This document shows positions 14,662-21,807 of a stretch of DNA of 25,681 nt, in pieces. Position numbers and translations under genes: made by a program. Origin of the DNA: Paraktedonobacter sp035294465. GTDB taxonomy: Bacteria > Chloroflexota > Ktedonobacteria > Ktedonobacterales > Ktedonobacteraceae. Every line of letters starts with the position of its first letter. Position 1 is the first letter of the stretch. The notes beneath the pieces were generated by a model. That model did not search any database, was not told where the DNA came from, and worked only from the letters and a program-made list of their open reading frames with translations. The DNA is taken from the NCBI GenBank assembly GCA_035294465.1, contig DATGKW010000249.1, positions 1-25,681 of the forward strand, written 5' to 3'.

Positions 14662-16116
14662 TCATGATTGTTCCTCCAGCAGTGCTACCGCGTGACTTTG
14701 GGGAGAACGTAGCACTGGCCAGAGGTTGTAAGCCAGGCAGACGGCCAGGGCCAGGCCAAGGATACCCGAACACCCAAAGGCAATCTGGCCCAGATTCAGC
14801 GGACCGAAGATCAGCCAAGGCGCGAAGACGAGGGAACCAACCCGTAAGAGCGCAGCCAGATTGCCTAGCCAGAGTGTTGCGCTAACCAATCTGGCCGAAC
14901 GAATGGTGCCACCGGAAAAGCCGGGGAGCATCCGTGGCGCGATCCCACATATCAGCAAGCTCACAAAGCCAATAGTCAGGGCATGGCGAATCGCGTCGTC
15001 GGCCAGCGGCGCGGCCTGCCCAAACAGCTCAAAGAGGCCATTCGTGATCAGGAAGAGGCCGCCGACCACCGCCCAAAGATAAGCACTGGCTATCAGAGCC
15101 ACAAAGGGTCCGTAGCGGCTCCGTTCTTGGGCTACACGCGCTCGATACGCGCGCGCTCGCACTGCCGGTTCAGAGGCCAAACGGGCTACCCTGTGTGGCA
15201 GCTTGCCTCGCGTAAGCATGATGCGCACGAAGACGAGGACAAACATGGCCACAATGACACCAAGAAGCATCATGCCCGCACCCTTCGCCTCCGGCCAGCC
15301 TGCAAGGATACCCATACAGAATACGAACAGGCCGCTAAGATAGGTAAAAGCCAGGAACAACAACTGTCGAGGAGGAAAGGCATTCAGTCCCGCATACATT
15401 GGTAACGAGCGTGCTGACATTCCCAGCGCCATTGGTAGTAAGAAACCGAAGAGTCCTAATGTGATGAACAGTTGATCCCCTGTCGCAGAAACTATTCCCC
15501 CCTCTATCTGCCACAGATTTACCAGGTTGATCACCCCGGCGAGGCCCAGGCACATAAACGCGCAGGCGATCAGGGGCAATGTGTGACCAAATGCTGGACG
15601 CTTCGCCAGTTCCGGTCCTCGCCGGAGCGTCAGTCCAAGCAGGAGCACAATGCTGAGGAGCGTCAGACACTCCAGGAGGCCACTGCCCACCAGGACGGTT
15701 TTGGCGAGGATTTGATTGGTCAACGCCAGCCACGGCTGTACAACGGCGCGGAGGCAGAGCGCCACAGCCTGCCCCCAGATGATCCAGCGTATCGGCCAGG
15801 TGGCAACCAGAGGCGCTCCTCGCAAACGTGGTAAAAAGTGCAGCGACACGCCGACGACAAACAGCCCGGCCCATCCGAACATCTGGAGGTTGCCATGCGC
15901 TTGAGCTAGCGCGAGCCACCAGGTTCCCAATGGAACTCCGCTCATGCTAGTCACAGTGAGTACACTGGCTAGTAAAAAGCCACCACCTGCTCCCAGCAGA
16001 AGCGCGGCTTGAAAGACCGGTGCGACCTGCGCAAACGATGCCTGGGAGCGATCAGCCTCACCAGACCCATGTGTTCCGTATACTGTGGAAGATACAGCAG
16101 AAGTATGCTTTTCCAA
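14662..16116 (-). CDS. NnrS family membrane protein
   Basis: This roughly 484-residue polytopic protein has the NnrS hallmarks: AHGNLQMFGWAGLFVVGVSL with His74 and HFLPR with His93, and in the second half RHALTIGFVSLLICGIAPRM. NnrS proteins are haem- and copper-associated membrane proteins linked to denitrification and nitric oxide tolerance. I prefer a TTG start at 16116, because GGAGG (16126-16130 on the opposite strand) sits 9 nt before it and the protein then begins near the first membrane helix. The frame is open back to an ATG at 16296, which overlaps the kynureninase end, has no ribosome site, and would add 60 residues of non-conserved sequence. Confidence 0.85.
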   Translation of the reverse strand: MEKHTSAVSSTVYGTHGSGEADRSQASFAQVAPVFQAALLLGAGGGFLLASVLTVTSMSGVPLGTWWLALAQAHGNLQMFGWAGLFVVGVSLHFLPRLRGAPLVATWPIRWIIWGQAVALCLRAVVQPWLALTNQILAKTVLVGSGLLECLTLLSIVLLLGLTLRRGPELAKRPAFGHTLPLIACAFMCLGLAGVINLVNLWQIEGGIVSATGDQLFITLGLFGFLLPMALGMSARSLPMYAGLNAFPPRQLLFLAFTYLSGLFVFCMGILAGWPEAKGAGMMLLGVIVAMFVLVFVRIMLTRGKLPHRVARLASEPAVRARAYRARVAQERSRYGPFVALIASAYLWAVVGGLFLITNGLFELFGQAAPLADDAIRHALTIGFVSLLICGIAPRMLPGFSGGTIRSARLVSATLWLGNLAALLRVGSLVFAPWLIFGPLNLGQIAFGCSGILGLALAVCLAYNLWPVLRSPQSHAVALLEEQS

Positions 16117-16185
16117 AGATGGTTGCCTCCGATTCAGAGCAGATGTTCTCTTTGAGAGTGTACTGTCCCATGAGTTGTATGTGCA

Positions 16186-16199
16186 GTGACAAAAGTCAC
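16186..16199. promoter_or_regulatory. Palindrome GTGAC-N4-GTCAC upstream of the NnrS-like gene
   Basis: A perfect 5-bp inverted repeat with an AAAA centre lies 70 bp upstream of the preferred TTG start. Its layout (TGAC-N4-GTCA) resembles binding sites of CRP/FNR-superfamily regulators such as NnrR/DNR. A regulator gene is not present in the window, so the function is inferred only from the shape. Confidence 0.35.
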
Positions 16200-16276
16200 C
16201 TTCTCTATCTCCCAAGCTGGCTTGTGTCGCTGGTAAAGAGCAGGTATTGCGCTGGGACATCCCTTCAACAAGGAGA

Positions 16277-17527
16277 TCAATGTGGATATCCTTCATATAG
16301 TCTTTTAGTAATAACCTGGCTCAGCCTCATCACTCCCGCATGAATCTCACGGAATGTTGTGTAGATCGGCGCGATTCCCAGACGAATAGTATCTGGTGGA
16401 CGGAAATCAGGCAGGACTTTCATTTCATGAACCAGCGCCTGCTCGATGCGCGCCCCTTCGGCATGCCCTAGTGAGACGTGAGACCCCCGGGAGCGCGCAT
16501 CCCTGGGAGAATGAAGCCGGAAGCCCAGCGGTTGCAATTCTGATTCCCACAGCCCGATCAGATATTCGCTTTGCCGGACCGATTTGGCGCGCAGTTGTTC
16601 TATCCCGGCTTCTAATAAAACATCAACGCCAGTCTCGATTAACGCAAGCGAGATGATTGGCGGTGTTCCTACTAGAAAGTGTCGCAGGTCGGACGCTGGC
16701 TCGTACTCCGGTCCAAAAGCGAACGAGTCTTTGTGCCCCATCCAACCGAAAAGGGGATTCCTCAGTTTATCCTGCAAATCCCGGCGAATATACAGGAACG
16801 CGGGAGCGCCGGGGCCGCCGTTCAGATATTTATAGGAACAGCCGATTGCCATATCGGCTCCAGCCGCGTTCAAATTGACCGGCACCGAACCGACCGAGTG
16901 GCTCAGATCCCATAACGTCATTGCGCCAACCGCATGAGCTGCCTCCGTCATTGTGGTCATATCGTACATGTAGCCGGTCTTATACGTTACATGCGATAGA
17001 GTCAGCAGTGCGGTCTGCGTACTTACCAGTGCCTGCAGTTCGGCGACCGGACCGTGAATGCCATCGGGCGACGGTACAACTTGTAAACTGTGCTGCAAGC
17101 CTGACAGATCAAGCACCCCTTGAAGAATATAGAGGTCTGATGGGAAATTGAGATTGTCCGTCAAAATATGCGTCCGACCCTGCTGGTAGCGCAGAGCGGC
17201 CACCACGAGCTTAAAGAAGTTGACCGAAGTTGAATCTGCTACAATGACCTCGTCGGGCTGGGCCCCAATGAGCCGGGCAATCTTCGCTCCAACCCGCTGC
17301 GGCGCAGTCAGCCATCCCTCGTTCCAACCGCGAATCAGCCTGCCACCCCATTGCTGCTGCACAATTTCTCGCACCAGTTCGGTCGTTGCTTTAGGCAGGC
17401 GTCCCAAGGAATTACCATCTAGATAGATTAAATCAGGATCATCAATTACAAAGCGGTCTCGCATATGCGCTAGCGGCTCTTGTCTATCAAGCTCGTCGGC
17501 GTACGCCATGGTGTTTCTTATAGCCAT
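16277..17527 (-). CDS. kynU: Kynureninase
   Basis: This 416-residue PLP-dependent enzyme cleaves kynurenine to anthranilate and alanine in tryptophan degradation. The PLP lysine is Lys233 in GCSYKYLNGGPG. Other family features are YLDGNSLGRLPKA near the start, ADSTSVNFFK (phosphate-binding region), LWDLSHSVGSVPV with the Asp that contacts the pyridine nitrogen, and SHVSLGHAEG near the C terminus. The length matches the family norm. The start at 17527 has GGGGAG 8 nt upstream. The frame is open a further 60 codons but reads low-complexity, non-homologous residues. No kynurenine monooxygenase or tryptophan dioxygenase gene is nearby. Confidence 0.93.
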   Translation of the reverse strand: MAIRNTMAYADELDRQEPLAHMRDRFVIDDPDLIYLDGNSLGRLPKATTELVREIVQQQWGGRLIRGWNEGWLTAPQRVGAKIARLIGAQPDEVIVADSTSVNFFKLVVAALRYQQGRTHILTDNLNFPSDLYILQGVLDLSGLQHSLQVVPSPDGIHGPVAELQALVSTQTALLTLSHVTYKTGYMYDMTTMTEAAHAVGAMTLWDLSHSVGSVPVNLNAAGADMAIGCSYKYLNGGPGAPAFLYIRRDLQDKLRNPLFGWMGHKDSFAFGPEYEPASDLRHFLVGTPPIISLALIETGVDVLLEAGIEQLRAKSVRQSEYLIGLWESELQPLGFRLHSPRDARSRGSHVSLGHAEGARIEQALVHEMKVLPDFRPPDTIRLGIAPIYTTFREIHAGVMRLSQVITKRLYEGYPH

Positions 17528-17606
17528 AAAATATACTCCCCAACAACCAAAGAAGAAGAAGCCCTCCCTCGACCTTCCATCCCAGAATCCACCCACTCCC
17601 AGCATA

Positions 17607-20159
17607 TCACACACCGGCCCTCCCCCGACGATACTTATCATCATAGTAGAGCAAGAAATCCAGCTCCTCCGCACTGAAGCCATAATGTCTGGCCAGCACA
17701 CGGTCAATTTCGTCGATCAGCCATTTCGAACGCGCTGGATAGATGCATTGGATAGTCAGGCGACCCCTGCCCCGCACACTCAGAGGGCACATTCTAGCAT
17801 GCTTGCGCAAATCACATTCCAGCTCCTGAGAGAGTTGACACAACTCTTTCACAAGCCGGGGGTGAATCTTCGCCAGATCGAGCGGCAGGCCCAGAACTTC
17901 CCTCATATTCAAATTGCGGCAGTCGCTACTGGTTGTGATCAGCCAGTAGAAAAGGTTAGAGTTAAGGGCCACAAAGGCCACCTGCGCCTGATCAGAGGAA
18001 GTGAAGCGCAGAATTTTCATTTCGGAAGGCGCACGCGCCTTTCCCTGAGCGTCTAGAATAAGGGGAACAAAGGGAGTTACCTGAACAAACCAGCTTAACT
18101 TGCGGGTGTAATAGACAGGGTATGCGCCAGCAGAGTTAAGGTAATAGCCCAGGCTATGCTCCTGCCGCGACAGCTTTGCAGAAATACTCTTCTCCAGCGA
18201 AGAGCCATAGCGGGGAATTACACCCGGCCTGACCTGGTACGTTACTTCTGTATAGCTTAGATGCTCAAGGAGACAGGACCGGGACTCTTCCCCAAATTTC
18301 AGATACGGAGTAGCAAACACTCGACCCGGCCCTGGCCGAGCAGGATCAGCCTTCTTGTAGAGAAGAATGCAGAGGCGTGGATGAGGAAGCGCAAAGAGGC
18401 GACCTCGCTGGTCACTGAATGAGGCAACATGCAACTCCTTCTGGGCCAGGAGCAATTTCTGCAGAGGGCGATATCCGTCAGTACAGGTGGCAGAGGATGG
18501 CACAATCATGCCGAACCTTCCGCCCGGAGCCAGTAAGTCTGTGCTCCGCTCTATAGTCAGCGCGTAGAGGTTGCCGGTTTTCATGGTTGCATAACCATCC
18601 ACACTGTAAAGCAACCGAACCTTCTCATACTCCACATACGGCGGATTACCGAGGACAACATCAAAGCCTCCGCGCCCCATCGGCTCTGGAAAAGCCCGGC
18701 TCCAATGAAATGCCAACTGACCAGGTACGTCTACTCGCTGGCTGACTTGCTCGTCAGCCTCTACACGAAGTGGCCCAAGCAGACTATTGCCCACATCTAT
18801 ATGCCGACCGAAGTCATCCGATAGCCCGGTCGGCGTACAATTGGGCGATGCCGCAAGCACCTTCAAATACAGGCGGAGTCGACAAACCTCAACAGCCTCC
18901 TCGGCAAGGTCAACCCCATAGAGATTATGCTCGATGATCCAGCACAGAATAGCCTGTCGCCGCTGGGTAGCGCTACCTACCTCCTCCAGACAGGTGCGGA
19001 ACGAGCGATCGTACGGAGAGGCCAGCGCGGCAGATTGAGAGCACATCTCCTCCATACGAGTCAGGCAAGCTACGTATAGCGGTTCCAGGTGGGCAAGAGC
19101 CTCGCAGAGAAATGCTCCCGATCCGCAGGTAGGATCAAGAATGGCGAGCTGGCGCAAGCTCTGGTAAAAAGCCGCCAGGAACGCAGGCTCCTGGCAGTTC
19201 CGCAGCGCATCCAGCGCCAACAACTGTTGATTCAGATTCCACGTGACTAAGCGGTCAAGATTGCCACCGACACTCTGCCTCAGCTTACCCAGGATCGCGC
19301 CCGTGTGCTCACGCCTGCTAATAACCTCGCGCCACGTCTCGCCCAGCAAAGCATAGGGATCAGAAGCTCGCTGTTGCCAGATCCGGCGCCGGGCAACGTC
19401 TTGAAGACCCGCCGCGATTTCCGCTGGTAAAGGATATTCACAGCCTTTGTACGCAGACGCATACATATAGCGCTCCGGCTGCTGAACCAGGCAGCGCCAG
19501 AATAAGGCATCAGGTATACAGGCTCCCTCACAATGCTCACAAAGGCGCGTAAAAAGCGCCGGCAGCAGCGTATTATGCACAATATAGGAAGTAATCTCGG
19601 CAGGAGTATAGTACGCTCCCATCTCTTTGGGCCTCATCCCCAGCTCAAGAAACTCCCCAAGGATATCGGGCGTGACTGTCCCGGCATTGTAGACAGTCCC
19701 GGCATGTAGCTGCCAGGGATATGCATCGAAAGTGGTGAATATTTGCGCGAAAACCTTGTCGGGGATAGATATACCAGGACAAGTCTGCTCGATGCTCCGA
19801 CTGGGAAACAAGTTCTTTAGCGGCACGCTACAATCCCTGGACTGATCGAAACAGGAGAAAAGCGGACAAAGAAACTCGCGATAAAAGCCAGTTCCCTCCT
19901 CTTGCCTTTCCTGAAATAAGCGAAGGTGATTCTGAAGATAGAAGGGATCACCGGAGAGTAAGCCCATGTGCTGAAGAAAGTAAAGGAAAATCAAACGATT
20001 GAAGAGCAAAGAGGCAGAACGCAAGCACACCTCTCTTTCTCCAACACCCTCAATACTCTCGGCAAGGTCCATGCATAGACTGCGCAGATGTGCGACAAGA
20101 CGATTGTTTCTTCCTCTCGAACGCTTATCCTCCCGGCTGCGCGTCCACCAATACGTCAT
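17607..20159 (-). CDS. Eco57I-like N6-adenine DNA methyltransferase
   Basis: This 850-residue class I SAM-dependent methyltransferase has motif I LDPTCGSGAFL at 341-351, motif IV NPPY at 505-508 (the N6-adenine signature), MGAYYTP at 180-186 and VDLAEEAVEVCRLRLYL at 416-432. The C-terminal 200 residues probably hold target recognition. The N-terminal 170 residues are helical, with no recognisable nuclease motif. Large proteins of this kind include type IIG enzymes with a fused nuclease, BREX PglX-like enzymes, and orphan methyltransferases. I see no separate restriction gene or BREX gene nearby. The ATG at 20159 has a weak AGAAAGAAGA upstream. It is divergent from the Hen1-Pnkp operon and lies 79 bp ahead of the kynureninase. 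Confidence 0.85.
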   Translation of the reverse strand: MTYWWTRSREDKRSRGRNNRLVAHLRSLCMDLAESIEGVGEREVCLRSASLLFNRLIFLYFLQHMGLLSGDPFYLQNHLRLFQERQEEGTGFYREFLCPLFSCFDQSRDCSVPLKNLFPSRSIEQTCPGISIPDKVFAQIFTTFDAYPWQLHAGTVYNAGTVTPDILGEFLELGMRPKEMGAYYTPAEITSYIVHNTLLPALFTRLCEHCEGACIPDALFWRCLVQQPERYMYASAYKGCEYPLPAEIAAGLQDVARRRIWQQRASDPYALLGETWREVISRREHTGAILGKLRQSVGGNLDRLVTWNLNQQLLALDALRNCQEPAFLAAFYQSLRQLAILDPTCGSGAFLCEALAHLEPLYVACLTRMEEMCSQSAALASPYDRSFRTCLEEVGSATQRRQAILCWIIEHNLYGVDLAEEAVEVCRLRLYLKVLAASPNCTPTGLSDDFGRHIDVGNSLLGPLRVEADEQVSQRVDVPGQLAFHWSRAFPEPMGRGGFDVVLGNPPYVEYEKVRLLYSVDGYATMKTGNLYALTIERSTDLLAPGGRFGMIVPSSATCTDGYRPLQKLLLAQKELHVASFSDQRGRLFALPHPRLCILLYKKADPARPGPGRVFATPYLKFGEESRSCLLEHLSYTEVTYQVRPGVIPRYGSSLEKSISAKLSRQEHSLGYYLNSAGAYPVYYTRKLSWFVQVTPFVPLILDAQGKARAPSEMKILRFTSSDQAQVAFVALNSNLFYWLITTSSDCRNLNMREVLGLPLDLAKIHPRLVKELCQLSQELECDLRKHARMCPLSVRGRGRLTIQCIYPARSKWLIDEIDRVLARHYGFSAEELDFLLYYDDKYRRGRAGV

Positions 20160-20210
20160 GAGATCTTCTTTCTTTCACATGCGCACGAAATATAGGCAAT
20201 TATCTATGTT

Positions 20211-20238
20211 ATCGTACTTATTGTAAGCAGAGCGTCAA
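20211..20238 (-). promoter_or_regulatory. Probable promoter for the methyltransferase gene
   Basis: On the minus strand TTGACG (20238-20233) and TACGAT (20216-20211) are separated by 16 bp, placing transcription start about 45 bp before the methyltransferase ATG. The -35 matches five of six consensus bases and the -10 four of six. Confidence 0.5.
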
Positions 20239-20256
20239 GCTCTAGAGGAGCCACAC

Positions 20257-20285
20257 TTGTCTGTCAGCCCAACCAATGTTACAAT
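20257..20285 (+). promoter_or_regulatory. Probable promoter for the hen1-pnkp operon
   Basis: TTGTCT (20257-20262) and TACAAT (20280-20285) are spaced by 17 bp. The transcript would start near 20292, about 22 nt before the hen1 ATG, leaving just room for the GGAGG ribosome site. Confidence 0.6.
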
Positions 20286-20313
20286 GCTCCCACTGAAATC
20301 CTGGAGGAAACAT

Positions 20314-21702
20314 ATGCTCCTGACGATAACGACTACGCACCAACCGGCTACTGACCTGGGGTACCTGCTGCACAAACATCCTGAGCGCTGCCAGACGTTT
20401 CCCCAGGCATTCGGGCAGGCACACGTCTTCTACCCGGAGACTAGCCATGAGCGATGCACCGCCGCTCTCCTGCTCGACATTGATCCCATTAAGCTGGTAC
20501 GCGGATCGCGTGGGGCAGCAATCATAGAGCAATATGTGAACGACCGGCCCTACGTAGCCTCATCGTTTCTCAGTGTGGCTATGGCCGACGTATTCCGAAC
20601 AGCCATGCAGGGTCGCTGCGACACCAGACCTGAACTGGCGCAAACACCCATTTCGCTCTCTGCAGCGCTCTCCGTCGTACACTGTCGTGGCGGCGAGGAC
20701 CTGCTAAAACGCCTGTTTGAACCTCTGGGCTATACAGTCGTGGCCGAACCGCTGTTACTCGATGAACAGTATCCCGATTGGGGAACAAGCGCTTACTACC
20801 ATCTGACGCTGAATGCAACCTGTCGTCTGGCCGATTTATTGACACATATCTACGTATTGATTCCGGTGCTGGACAACGAAAAGCACTACTGGATTGGCAG
20901 TGACGAAGTTGAAAAGCTGCTGCTCCGTGGCAAAGGCTGGCTGGAGAAACACCCCGAACGTGAGTCAATCACTTATCGCTACCTCAGGCACAAACGCAGC
21001 CTGGCCCGCGAGGCTCTGGCTCGCCTGGTTTCCGAGGAGCAGGAAGCGCTTGAGGAGGAAGAGGAGAAGAGCGAAGAACCTGCTAGCGAAGAGAAACACA
21101 TGAGTTTGCACGAGCAACGCCTGGATACCGTCGTAGAAGTTCTGCGCAAGACTGGTGCAAGGAGCGTTCTAGACCTGGGTTGCGGCGAAGGCCGTCTGCT
21201 CAAGAAACTTCTACCCGATCCACGCTTCGAGAAAATTCTGGGTCTGGATGTGTCCTATCGCGCTCTAGAACTCGCCCAGAAGCGCCTACGCCTGGACTCT
21301 CTAGGAGATACTCAGAAGAAGCGCATCAGCTTGATACATGGAGCACTGACCTATCGTGACAGACGCCTAGAGGGTTTCGATGCCGCAGCAGTGGTCGAAG
21401 TAATCGAGCACCTGGATCCGCCGCGCCTGGCCGCGTTTGAGCGTATGCTCTTCGAGTTCGCCAGACCCGATACCGTTGTCCTGACCACACCTAACGTCGA
21501 GTATAATGTCAGATTCGAGACGATGTCCGCCGGCCGCCTGCGCCACGCCGACCATCGTTTCGAGTGGACACGCCAGGAGTTTCGGACCTGGGCCGAGGCA
21601 GTCGCGCAGCGCCATGGCTATACCGTGCGCTGCCTGCCGCTTGGGCCAGAAGATGAAACAGTCGGCGCCCCTTCGCAAATGGGCATTTTCTCACGGGTGT
21701 AG
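20314..21702 (+). CDS. hen1: Hen1: RNA 3'-terminal 2'-O-methyltransferase
   Basis: This 462-residue bacterial Hen1 methylates the 2'-OH of the 3'-terminal nucleotide at an RNA break before ligation, protecting the repaired site from being cut again. The N-terminal half (about 1-235) is the bacterial Hen1 ligase-activating domain. A Glu-rich linker (about 240-260) leads to the methyltransferase: SAM motif VLDLGCGEGRLL at 285-296, metal-binding VEVIEHL with Glu362, Glu365 and His366, TTPNVEYN near 391-398, and RHADHRFEWTR at 410-420 with His411 and His414. The ATG at 20314 has GGAGG at 20303-20307. An upstream in-frame start at 20257 overlaps the proposed promoter. It is followed 85 bp later by its partner, pnkp. 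Confidence 0.95.
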   Translation: MLLTITTTHQPATDLGYLLHKHPERCQTFPQAFGQAHVFYPETSHERCTAALLLDIDPIKLVRGSRGAAIIEQYVNDRPYVASSFLSVAMADVFRTAMQGRCDTRPELAQTPISLSAALSVVHCRGGEDLLKRLFEPLGYTVVAEPLLLDEQYPDWGTSAYYHLTLNATCRLADLLTHIYVLIPVLDNEKHYWIGSDEVEKLLLRGKGWLEKHPERESITYRYLRHKRSLAREALARLVSEEQEALEEEEEKSEEPASEEKHMSLHEQRLDTVVEVLRKTGARSVLDLGCGEGRLLKKLLPDPRFEKILGLDVSYRALELAQKRLRLDSLGDTQKKRISLIHGALTYRDRRLEGFDAAAVVEVIEHLDPPRLAAFERMLFEFARPDTVVLTTPNVEYNVRFETMSAGRLRHADHRFEWTRQEFRTWAEAVAQRHGYTVRCLPLGPEDETVGAPSQMGIFSRV

Positions 21703-21726
21703 TCCTCCCCAGTGGAAAGGTAAAAT

Positions 21727-21807
21727 ATGCAAGATGCACGTCTACAGGCTGTTCTGGCGGCGTCCTCTATGAGTGAGAATCACTACCATGAACATATCCA
21801 TTCCTGA
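21727..21807 (+). CDS. Possible small coupling ORF overlapping the pnkp start
   Basis: A 26-codon frame (beginning MQDARLQAVLAASSM) lies in the hen1-pnkp gap. It has GGAAAGG 6 nt before its ATG, and its stop lies 17-19 nt inside pnkp. The pnkp ATG itself has no visible ribosome site, so translation of this frame could deliver ribosomes to pnkp. No homology is recognised and the frame may be accidental. Confidence 0.25.
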   Translation: MQDARLQAVLAASSMSENHYHEHIHS

